Below are positions 1 to 6,904 of a DNA stretch of 64,000 bases, one piece after another. This DNA is from Pedobacter sp. R20-19 (GTDB lineage: Bacteria; Bacteroidota; Bacteroidia; Sphingobacteriales; Sphingobacteriaceae): contig NZ_JCKI01000004.1 in assembly GCF_000708265.2 (NCBI RefSeq), positions 186,001 through 250,000 of the forward strand, written 5' to 3'. The stretch's first letter is position 1. Every line of letters starts with the position of its first letter. Both the position numbers and the translations under genes were made by a program. Below the pieces are notes generated by a model. It saw only the letters and a list, made by a program, of their open reading frames with translations. It had not been told where the DNA came from and did no database searches.

Positions 1-733
1 ATTCCCAGATTTGCTTGGCCATTGGTTCGTTCTGAACAGATAAGCCCCAAACCGGAATGCCCGTTGCTTCATATGTTTTGATGAATTTTACGTAATGGTT
101 TGCCCAGCTTTGGCGAAATTCAGGCAGCAGATGTCCGCCTTTAATTAAGCTGTTGTTATCTTTCATCCATGCTGGTGGCGACCATGGGCTTACAAATAAG
201 GTTAGTTTACCACCGGCAGCGGCAGTTGCTTGTTTAATTAATGGAATTTTAAACTGCTCATCATGTGCTACATTAAAGGTTTTTAAATCTTTATCGTTAT
301 CCTGAACATAACCATAACTACCGCTTGAAAAATCGCAACTGGCGATATTGGTACGGGCTAATGTGTATCCAATCCCTTTATCTTTACTGTAATATGCTTC
401 CAGTAATTCCTGCTGATTTTTCTTTGACAGCTTAGCAAATGTTTCAGCAGATGCATCCGTTAGTGCGCCACCAATCCCCACCATGGTTTGATATTTTATG
501 GTAGGGTCTACAAAAATACACGGCTCTGTTTCAAATGGTTGTTTATTTTCTACAAAGTTTAAAGTTTCTGTTTTGCTGATCCGATACTCCGATTTTTCAG
601 CCGTGGTATAAACGGTTACTTTTTTATTTCCTAAGGTATAATTCTGGACAGGTACAGGCAATGCTTTCTTTTTCTGCGCCGAGGTGCTGAAAGCTGTTGC
701 CAAAATGAGTAAGATGCTTAAATGTTGCTTCAT
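1..733 (-). CDS. GH30 glucosylceramidase-like glycosidase (C-terminus beyond window)
   Basis: Secreted glycoside hydrolase family 30 enzyme (glucosylceramidase / beta-1,6-glucanase type). Reading leftward from ATG at 733, the protein opens with a signal peptide (MKQHLSILLILATAFSTSAQ). The GH30 signatures follow: VGIGGALTDASAETF near residue 100, a WSPPAWMK block, and GLSVQNEP with the probable acid/base Glu at about residue 236. The reading frame is open at base 1, so the nucleophile region and the C-terminal beta domain lie outside the window. It follows a GH2 gene on the same strand with a 184-bp gap, so shared expression is possible. Family call is firm. Substrate is not resolved, because GH30 covers glucosylceramide, beta-1,6-glucan and beta-xylosidic linkages. 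Confidence 0.9.
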   Translation of the reverse strand, partial: MKQHLSILLILATAFSTSAQKKKALPVPVQNYTLGNKKVTVYTTAEKSEYRISKTETLNFVENKQPFETEPCIFVDPTIKYQTMVGIGGALTDASAETFAKLSKKNQQELLEAYYSKDKGIGYTLARTNIASCDFSSGSYGYVQDNDKDLKTFNVAHDEQFKIPLIKQATAAAGGKLTLFVSPWSPPAWMKDNNSLIKGGHLLPEFRQSWANHYVKFIKTYEATGIPVWGLSVQNEPMAKQIWE

Positions 734-917
734 TATTATTATTTATTTATGTTTAAAACCCTGTTCAGGGTTAGCTGGATAAGGTGTCGAATCTCTGAAT
801 AAATCCATTGATTAAACCCATACCAGGGTCATTCTTTCGTCTTTTTATGATTCACTAAACCTATGGTTAATCCGCTATAAGCAATATTAACCATCAATTT
901 TATTGATCTATCATGAC

Positions 918-2747
918 TTATTTATACTTGGTTTCCATTTGATTATAAAAATCTTTCACCACAAAAAATGCTTTCTTTTTCTTTCCGGTTTCACTGATTA
1001 AGCCTTTACGGTTCCAGAAATTCTGGTAAACCGGGTGTTGTCTTCTTGGCGATCTGAAATCAGCTAAGATCCATGGGGTTACACCACGTAAGGCACTGAT
1101 TTTGCTCAGCATATTAAACTGATTTTTATAAAGTGCTTCCTGGTATTCTTCGCTCCAACGGGTATTTTCATCGGCATGAAAACCACCCAGGGCATCACCT
1201 CCAAATTCACTGATCACCACTGGTTTTTTATATTTAATATCAAAAGTATATTTAGCCAGCTCTGCCGGAGCGCCGCCCCAATACCATCCAGCGTATTCAT
1301 TAAAACTCACTAGATCGATTACCTCACCCAATGGATCGTTTAAGACCATGGTGTTGCCTTCACGGTGAACTTCTAGCGCTGCAGCTATCAAGCGGGAATC
1401 ATCAAGCGTACGTGCGGTTTCAGCCAGGTTGGTCATAAAACTCAAACGGGCATCACTTAAAGGGGTTTCGTTTCCAATCGACCAGATGATTACACTGGCC
1501 CGGTTCTTATCACGAACAATTAAATCTGTTAATTGCTGTTTGGCATTGGCATAGGTAGAAGGATTGGTCCAGCTAATGGTCCAGTATACAGGTACTTCAG
1601 CCCAAACCATCAATCCCATTTCATCAGCTAAGCGAACCATTTCTTCGTTATGCGGATAATGAGCCAGGCGAACATAATTGCAGTTCAGATCTTTTGCCCA
1701 TTGCAACATCATCCTCATATCACCTTCTGAACGGAGGCGACCCGCCAAAAGTGGATTTTCATCATGAATGGAGATTCCCCTTAAGAAAGTATTTTTGCCA
1801 TTTAAAAGAATGCTATCGCCTTTTACCTGAATGGTTCTTAATCCAATTTTATCATTAATATCTTCTTTATCACTTTTAATATTTACACCATACAATTTCG
1901 GGTTCTCTGGCGACCAAAGCGATAAATTATTCCAGGTAAATTCGTCCTTAATTTTTCCCTCAGAGTCCGTTTTATATTTCTTTTCGAGCTTTAATTCAGG
2001 GATAGACAATGTGATGTCCTGCCCGGCTGTCGCATCTGCCAACTTTACTGTAAAACTAAGCAGGTTATTATTTCCTTTAACGAGTTGAAGTTTATAATCG
2101 CTAATAAAATGATCTGGAAACTCAGCAAGAAAAACGTCACGGGTAATGCCACCATAATTCCACCAATCGGTATTCACAGTAGGAATTTCATCTGGCTTGC
2201 GGGTATTATCAACCTTTAAAATGAGTGTATTCTCACCAGGTTTTAAACCGCTTGTTACATCAAACTGAAATGGTGTAAAACCACCTTTATGTACACCCAG
2301 CTTTTTACCGTTCAAATAAACATTCGCTTCATAGTTCACTGCACCAAAGTAAACGTAGTACTTTTTGCCTTTTTCTGGCTTAACATCAAACTTTTTACGC
2401 AGCCATACATTTCCTTCATAAAGTGATAACTGCGCTGATTGGGAATTCCAATCGCCAGGAACATTCATTTGGGGCGAAAGATCAAAATTATATTCAATTA
2501 GTTCGGTTTTATCTTTTTGTACCCGATCATCATAATACCCGCCTGTTCCACTTTTAGATTGATCGAAAGGCTCATGGCGATAATCATAATACCCGTTTTC
2601 ATAAGGATCAACGATATAATTCCATTTCCCATTTAAGCTAAGAATTTTTCTGGCCTGGATATTTTGAATTGCGGTAACCTGTGCATTACCAATAGAAATG
2701 ATAAATGAAAAGCAAATGACGAACAGAATATATCTTGATCTAAGCAT
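918..2747 (-). CDS. GH2 beta-glucuronidase-like glycosidase, secreted
   Basis: A 609-residue GH2 retaining beta-glycosidase. The N-terminus (MLRSRYILFVICFSFIISIGNAQ) is a signal peptide, so the enzyme is periplasmic or surface-exposed. The order is a sugar-binding jelly roll (about 35-200), an immunoglobulin-like domain (about 205-305) and a TIM barrel. The acid/base Glu is in WSIGNETP (about residue 427) and the nucleophile in VISEFGGD (about 514). The FNEYAGWYWG segment and an N-x-K motif (WNRKG, about 579-581) match beta-glucuronidases, where N-x-K contacts the uronate carboxylate. That favours glucuronidase over galactosidase, though substrate is inferred from motif only. A -7 box lies just upstream on the same strand. 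Confidence 0.88.
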   Translation of the reverse strand: MLRSRYILFVICFSFIISIGNAQVTAIQNIQARKILSLNGKWNYIVDPYENGYYDYRHEPFDQSKSGTGGYYDDRVQKDKTELIEYNFDLSPQMNVPGDWNSQSAQLSLYEGNVWLRKKFDVKPEKGKKYYVYFGAVNYEANVYLNGKKLGVHKGGFTPFQFDVTSGLKPGENTLILKVDNTRKPDEIPTVNTDWWNYGGITRDVFLAEFPDHFISDYKLQLVKGNNNLLSFTVKLADATAGQDITLSIPELKLEKKYKTDSEGKIKDEFTWNNLSLWSPENPKLYGVNIKSDKEDINDKIGLRTIQVKGDSILLNGKNTFLRGISIHDENPLLAGRLRSEGDMRMMLQWAKDLNCNYVRLAHYPHNEEMVRLADEMGLMVWAEVPVYWTISWTNPSTYANAKQQLTDLIVRDKNRASVIIWSIGNETPLSDARLSFMTNLAETARTLDDSRLIAAALEVHREGNTMVLNDPLGEVIDLVSFNEYAGWYWGGAPAELAKYTFDIKYKKPVVISEFGGDALGGFHADENTRWSEEYQEALYKNQFNMLSKISALRGVTPWILADFRSPRRQHPVYQNFWNRKGLISETGKKKKAFFVVKDFYNQMETKYK

Positions 2748-2782
2748 AACTGATATTTTTGATAGGTTTTAATTAACAGTTT

Positions 2783-2790
2783 CAAAACTA
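2783..2790 (-). promoter_or_regulatory. Bacteroidota -7 box for the GH2 gene
   Basis: On the minus strand this reads TAGTTTTG, a full match to TAnnTTTG. It lies 36 bases before the GH2 ATG. There is no clear -33 TTTG at the expected spacing; TTTT occurs instead. Confidence 0.4.
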
Positions 2791-2920
2791 ATAAATAATT
2801 CTGGAGAACTTAAAACATGTCAGTTATGTTGCTAAATCTATCTTTAAGCCAACATGGATATTAATAGGTTAGCTTAACCAAACAGCACAGATAAAATCGA
2901 AATGATGGCCGGAATTCCGG

Positions 2921-4150
2921 TTAGCCGAAAAAAGACAGCTTATTCTGCAACTGATTGCGGTGTTTTTCATGATAAAGAAAAGCGCCAACAATGAGCAATC
3001 CCGCTACCCCTTCAAAAGCCACTATCACCTGCGTACCAAATTGGTGAGCAAGGTAACCCATTAACAAACTGCCAACGGGCAATACGCCCTGGTAGGCCAT
3101 GATGTAATAACTCAACGTTCGGCCCCTCATCAAATCATCAGCATGGGTTTGAAGATAAGTGTTAATGGATGATGTTTGCGCCATTAAGCCTAGTGCAGCT
3201 AAACCAGTACAAACAAGTGCCAATATTAGTGTTGGTGCAACGGCTAAAGCAATTACTGCAACGGCGAGCAGTCCGCCAGATACAATGACAATCTTCTGTA
3301 AATTTTGCCCGGCTTTCCGGGTAGCCATATAAATTGCGCCAAAGAAGGCACCAAAACCTGCAGCGCTTTCAAACCACCCGAAGGTTGTGGCATCTCCATT
3401 AAAGATATCTTTTGCAAAAACAGGAAGCAACGTTGTAAAAGGGATCACCAGCAAACTAGAGGCGGCCATCATTAAAATCATGGAAGATAAATCAGGTGAA
3501 GTTTTGAGATACTCGTAACCCTTTTTTAAATCGATCCATATGTTTTCTTTAGACTTAACGTGTGCAGTTAATTTTAACTTCATCATCGCTAAACAAGCAA
3601 TTACCGCTATAAAACTGACAAAGTTGAGGAGGAAACAGATGTCTTCTCCCAATGTACTTAATATTACGCCAGCCAGCGCCGGACCAATTAAACGGGCTGC
3701 ATTGAACATTGAAGAGTTCAGCGCAATGGCATTCGGTAAATCTTCTTTGTCTTCGATCAGGTTAACCATTAAAGATTGACGTGCAGTTACATCAAAGGCA
3801 TTTACCAATCCCTGCACCAAAGATAAAGCAGCAATCCAAAACATATCATAAACCTTAAACCAGATCATTACAGCAAGTGCGCCGGCTTGCAGCATTAAGA
3901 TGATCTGGGTAATGACCAAAATCTTATACTTATTGTGCCTGTCAACAAAGCTTCCTGCATAGGGCGCTAAAATTAATGATGGAATTAAACTTAGAAAAGT
4001 AATTAGCCCCAATAAGAAGGCCGAACCTGTAAGGCGATAAACTAACCAGCTAATAGCCACTCTTTGCATCCAGGTGCCAATAAGTGATATGGCTTGTCCT
4101 GTAAAAAATAGTCTGTAATTATAATGCCTTAATGAACGAAAAATACTCAT
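2921..4150 (-). CDS. MFS transporter (EntS/MFS_3-like exporter)
   Basis: A 409-residue major facilitator protein with about 12 hydrophobic segments. The N-terminal RLFFTGQAISLIGTWMQRVA block followed by a FVDRHNKYK loop is typical of the enterobactin-exporter-like MFS_3 group, which includes many drug and siderophore efflux pumps. It ends with a short basic tail. The gene is divergent from a MarR-family regulator. A palindromic operator overlaps its promoter immediately upstream of the ATG at 4150, which indicates local MarR control and suggests a toxic-compound or metabolite export role. Substrate cannot be told from sequence. Confidence 0.88.
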   Translation of the reverse strand: MSIFRSLRHYNYRLFFTGQAISLIGTWMQRVAISWLVYRLTGSAFLLGLITFLSLIPSLILAPYAGSFVDRHNKYKILVITQIILMLQAGALAVMIWFKVYDMFWIAALSLVQGLVNAFDVTARQSLMVNLIEDKEDLPNAIALNSSMFNAARLIGPALAGVILSTLGEDICFLLNFVSFIAVIACLAMMKLKLTAHVKSKENIWIDLKKGYEYLKTSPDLSSMILMMAASSLLVIPFTTLLPVFAKDIFNGDATTFGWFESAAGFGAFFGAIYMATRKAGQNLQKIVIVSGGLLAVAVIALAVAPTLILALVCTGLAALGLMAQTSSINTYLQTHADDLMRGRTLSYYIMAYQGVLPVGSLLMGYLAHQFGTQVIVAFEGVAGLLIVGAFLYHEKHRNQLQNKLSFFG

Positions 4151-4160
4151 AATTAAAATA

Positions 4161-4175
4161 GTAAAGTAACTTTAC
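4161..4175. promoter_or_regulatory. MarR-type palindromic operator O1 (MFS promoter)
   Basis: GTAAAGTAACTTTAC has exact 7-bp inverted arms about one central base. On the minus strand its first G is the last base of the -7 box TACTTTTG (4182-4175), so the site covers the transcription start region of the MFS gene. Confidence 0.75.
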
Positions 4176-4182
4176 AAAAGTA
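4175..4182 (-). promoter_or_regulatory. -7 promoter box of the MFS gene
   Basis: Minus-strand TACTTTTG matches TAnnTTTG and overlaps operator O1 by one base. The MFS ATG is 25 bases downstream. Confidence 0.6.
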
Positions 4183-4200
4183 TAAAATTATATTAAAACA

Positions 4201-4215
4201 GTAAAGCTACTTTAT
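4201..4215. promoter_or_regulatory. Second MarR-type operator O2
   Basis: GTAAAGCTACTTTAT is a degenerate copy of O1, with inverted arms matching 5 of 6. It starts exactly 40 bp from O1, upstream of the MFS -7 box. A 40-bp spacing is close to four helical turns. Confidence 0.55.
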
Positions 4216-4292
4216 CATTATTTTTATCATATTATGATCATAATTTTAATGAGTGTCCATACAAACAACTTTTATACCTAATAAAATTACAT

Positions 4293-4314
4293 TATCTTTG
4301 TCAAGTTAATTTAC
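4293..4314 (+). promoter_or_regulatory. marR promoter (-7 box) with overlapping operator O3
   Basis: TATCTTTG (4293-4300) is a full TAnnTTTG match. Its final G begins GTCAAGTTAATTTAC (4300-4314), which matches the O1 operator in reverse orientation at 13 of 15 positions. The box-operator arrangement is the same as at the MFS promoter, so autoregulation is likely. The marR ATG at 4322 lies 21 bases after the box. Confidence 0.6.
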
Positions 4315-4321
4315 AAGATGC

Positions 4322-4765
4322 ATGTCAAAACAAACACAGGAAATTGCTGCAAAGCTGAGAAGTACGGTTACCCGCCTTACCCGGCAATTGAGAAAACAGA
4401 ACGTAAGTTCTGAGTTTAGTAATGCAGAATTATTAACCATGTCTTTATTGGAACAGCATGGCAAATTATTATCTACAGAACTTGCCGAAATGGAGCGGGT
4501 TTCAAAGCAAGCCATTTCACAAATTATCAATCGCCTGTTTGATGCGCATTGTGTAGAAAGATTTCCAAGTGATGATGATAAACGTAAAACATATATTGGC
4601 TTAACAAAACTTGGCGAAAAGCACATCATTGCCAGTCGGAAAATAAAGGAAGAATGGCTGGTTAAAACGATGGAGAAAATATTTTCAGAGGAAGAAATTA
4701 ACCTCATTCAAGCTTTTCTTCCACTATTAACCAGGTTGGTAGAATACAATGGCACAAGAGTATAG
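4322..4765 (+). CDS. MarR-family transcriptional regulator
   Basis: A 147-residue winged-helix regulator of MarR length. The central part (about residues 35-100) has the family layout: NAELLTMSLLEQHGKLL, then STELAEMERVSKQAISQIIN as helix-turn-helix, then the wing with SDDDKRKTYIGLTKLGEK, including the D-x-R/K-type wing tip. MarR proteins repress neighbouring efflux genes and release DNA on ligand binding. The divergent MFS gene and matching operators in both promoters support repression of the exporter and of itself. The start at 4322 is supported by the upstream -7 box. No sensing cysteines of the OhrR type are evident. Confidence 0.88.
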   Translation: MSKQTQEIAAKLRSTVTRLTRQLRKQNVSSEFSNAELLTMSLLEQHGKLLSTELAEMERVSKQAISQIINRLFDAHCVERFPSDDDKRKTYIGLTKLGEKHIIASRKIKEEWLVKTMEKIFSEEEINLIQAFLPLLTRLVEYNGTRV

Positions 4766-4809
4766 TTTTACTTTCCCGTTATGTTAATTAGCCTTAACTT
4801 GCGAATCTA

Positions 4810-5640
4810 ATGGCATTATACTTTACATCCATAAATTCAGGCAGCAACGGCAATTGTTACTATGTTGGCAACGAAGACGAAGCTATTCTGGTTGATGTGG
4901 GCCTGACTTGTAAAGAGGTGGAGAAGAGAATGTTGCGACTGAACCTTTCCCTTGAAAAAGTAAAGGCTGTTTTTATTTCTCATGAGCATAGCGACCATAT
5001 TAAAGGCCTGGCTGTGTTTGCCAAAAAATATAAAATCCCGGTTTATATTAGTGCAGCAACACTCAAAAGTAGTAAGTTAGCACTTGATGAGCACAAAACC
5101 TTCGGATTAAGCCATATCCAGAACATTCAAATCGGGAAACTGCAAATTACAGCTTTCTCTAAATTCCATGATGCCGCTGATCCTTATTCTTTCACTGTAG
5201 AATGTAACGGGGTTCGGGTAGGTGTTTTCACAGATATAGGCTCGGTATGTGATCGATTAGTGAGTCAGTTTAAACGCTGCCACGCCGCATTTTTAGAATC
5301 CAATTATTGTGCGAATATGCTGGCTAATGGACAATACCCCTATTTTTTAAAAAGGAGGATTACCAGTGGCCGTGGACACTTAAGTAATGCACAAGCCTTG
5401 GATTTATTTTTAAATCACCGACCTGATTACATGTCACATCTTTTGCTGAGTCACTTATCCAAAGACAACAACGATCCATTCCTAGTTGAGCAAATGTTTA
5501 ATGATGTTGCCGGAAATACCATGATAAAAGTGGCTTCGAGAGATTGCGAAACTGAAGTTTATTACGTATCAGATCAAAATTTTAAATCATATCATTTCGA
5601 CCCCAGCTTATACCAACCGGAGCAATTAAATTTATTTTAA
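4810..5640 (+). CDS. MBL-fold metallohydrolase (WalJ/YycJ-like)
   Basis: A 276-residue metallo-beta-lactamase-fold protein. SINSGSNGNCYYV at the N-terminus and SHEHSDHIKGL (His58, His60, Asp62, His63) give the dinuclear metal site. FTDIG and SHLSKDNNDP supply further ligand loops. The opening and length match the YycJ/WalJ group, which in Firmicutes has been linked to cell-wall regulation and has 5'-exonuclease activity. In Bacteroidota it is a conserved single-copy gene whose exact job is unclear. It starts 44 bp after marR on the same strand and may be read through from it, but a functional link is not implied. Confidence 0.85.
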   Translation: MALYFTSINSGSNGNCYYVGNEDEAILVDVGLTCKEVEKRMLRLNLSLEKVKAVFISHEHSDHIKGLAVFAKKYKIPVYISAATLKSSKLALDEHKTFGLSHIQNIQIGKLQITAFSKFHDAADPYSFTVECNGVRVGVFTDIGSVCDRLVSQFKRCHAAFLESNYCANMLANGQYPYFLKRRITSGRGHLSNAQALDLFLNHRPDYMSHLLLSHLSKDNNDPFLVEQMFNDVAGNTMIKVASRDCETEVYYVSDQNFKSYHFDPSLYQPEQLNLF

Positions 5641-5879
5641 ATCGCTCCCTCCTCTTATCTTTAAGAACGCTATTACTTAGCCTTAAAACCTGTTGTTCAG
5701 AATCTTGTACGGGCATTCTTCTGTATACTCCACCGGATAAGGGTTTGTAAGTGATATGCCCAGAATAAACTGGAAGGTTCTTCGTGGTTACCTCATCGCT
5801 GGATAGACGATATCGGCCAGTTATCGTTTAGCTCTACAGGCAGAATTAAGTGATGTACAAGATAAGTGTGACGAGATGG

Positions 5880-5921
5880 TGGGGTAAAAGTGGGGTAAAG
5901 GTGGAATGAAGGTGGGGTAAA
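5880..5921 (+). repeat. Short imperfect G-rich tandem repeat
   Basis: Repeated units of the form GGTGGGGTAAA or GGTGGAATGAA occur about four times in a row. All three stop-free readings are short, so I see no coding role. Confidence 0.5.
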
Positions 5922-6051
5922 GAAATCAATTTTTTGAAAATTTGCCCGTCAGCGATTTAACACTACTCTAAATATAAGGAGAATAATTAAATTACTTTTC
6001 TATAACCTGAGCATTTAATTAATGATATGCATTAGAATACTATTAAACAGG

Positions 6052-6130
6052 TTATCGCTATTAGTTAGCCCCTATCCGCCTATCGGCACCTTTCCCCTGA
6101 AAGGGAAAGGGCGAAAAAATGTCGCAGACC
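6052..6130 (+). repeat. REP-like palindromic element, copy A
   Basis: The element starts TTATCGCTATT, continues CCCCTATCCGCC, then an internal hairpin (CCTTTCCC paired with GGGAAAGG, 6089-6110), and ends GTCGCAGACC. Both ends recur at 26694-26762 in reverse orientation, and the middle recurs at 26379-26419. The hairpin sequence differs between copies while base pairing is kept. Confidence 0.65.
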
Positions 6131-6149
6131 AGTTTTCTAAAATCAATTA

Positions 6150-6323
6150 ATGATCAAATTCAGGTTATTACTTTCAGTCTCAATTCATTTTGTTCAGGCA
6201 ACACTCGCTGTAGAATTTACTCCAGATACTAATCTTGCTAAAAGATTTATTGATCATCCTCTTCCCTCCTCTGGTTTTGGCCTTTTAAACGTTTGCGAAA
6301 ACGTTAAGAATAAAAAGAAATAA
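6150..6323 (+). CDS. Possible small secreted protein or gene remnant (57 aa)
   Basis: The ORF opens MIKFRLLLSVSIHFVQATLA, which looks like a signal peptide with a possible cleavage at TLA. A short polar segment ending in a Lys-rich tail follows. I recognise no family. It sits between a REP-like element and AT-rich DNA, and a LacI-type palindrome lies inside its last 13 codons. It may be a truncated end of a larger lost gene or a chance ORF. Confidence 0.2.
   Translation: MIKFRLLLSVSIHFVQATLAVEFTPDTNLAKRFIDHPLPSSGFGLLNVCENVKNKKK
6288..6305. promoter_or_regulatory. LacI/GalR-type palindrome
   Basis: AACGTTTGCGAAAACGTT has exact 7-bp arms (AACGTTT/AAACGTT) around a central CG-containing tetramer, as in LacI/CcpA-family operators. 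No LacI-family gene is in the window, and the nearest downstream gene is the PKS, 600 bp away. Confidence 0.4.
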
Positions 6324-6904
6324 ATGATAAGTGTATTTTATACAATATGTCTCGAATAAAACAAATTTAAGTATACATAATATAATAATTAATAATACAT
6401 GTGAAACGAAATGAAAATATTATTATAAAATAATAATCATACAAAATAGATTGCTTTTTATATTCAAATTAAGAAGCTTATCACAAAACCCAACTATTAC
6501 TTAAAATTAGATCGATGCGATTAAATGTGCTCAAAAACATTAAATTAATACGTTTTTAACACTTTTATAATCAAAAAATAACAGAAGTCGTCAATATTTT
6601 TCGTTTTTTCAAATTATGTTTGTATAATAATTTATATTAAATAGTATTAAAAAGTTTGTATTATGTATTTTTATATTTAATTTTATATCACTACTTATAA
6701 CTATATTAATTTTATGCATTCCATATTTTAGCGCAAAAAATTCAATTTTTGATTTATACATTAGACTTATTAATAATACACACAAATAGTATCGAAAAAT
6801 TGCTGCCAAATGGCATCATCATAAATTAATAATCAACCTTTTATTACTTAGGTATCTGGAAAAAAGTCAGGGCTTAAGATGATAAGACTAAATGATCTCC
6901 AACC

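Larger units (their letters stand above)
5641..6904. other. Long AT-rich intergenic region upstream of the PKS cluster
   Basis: No convincing long gene is present in 1264 bp. From left to right it contains a short G-rich imperfect tandem repeat (about 5880-5921), a REP-like element (6052-6130), a possible 57-codon ORF (6150-6323), a LacI-type palindrome (6288-6305), then about 550 bp of very AT-rich DNA up to the PKS start. The only clean TAnnTTTG on the PKS strand is TATGTTTG at 6615-6622, which would give a leader of about 275 nt. No -33 box accompanies it, so the PKS promoter remains unassigned. Confidence 0.6.

Noticed and set aside
4306-4707. Minus-strand open frame opposite marR
   Set aside because: It is the antisense shadow of the MarR gene and shows no protein-family pattern.
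6609-6809. 66-codon minus-strand frame in the AT-rich leader
   Set aside because: Composition is Ile/Asn/Tyr-rich as expected from random AT-rich DNA; no promoter or homologous motif.
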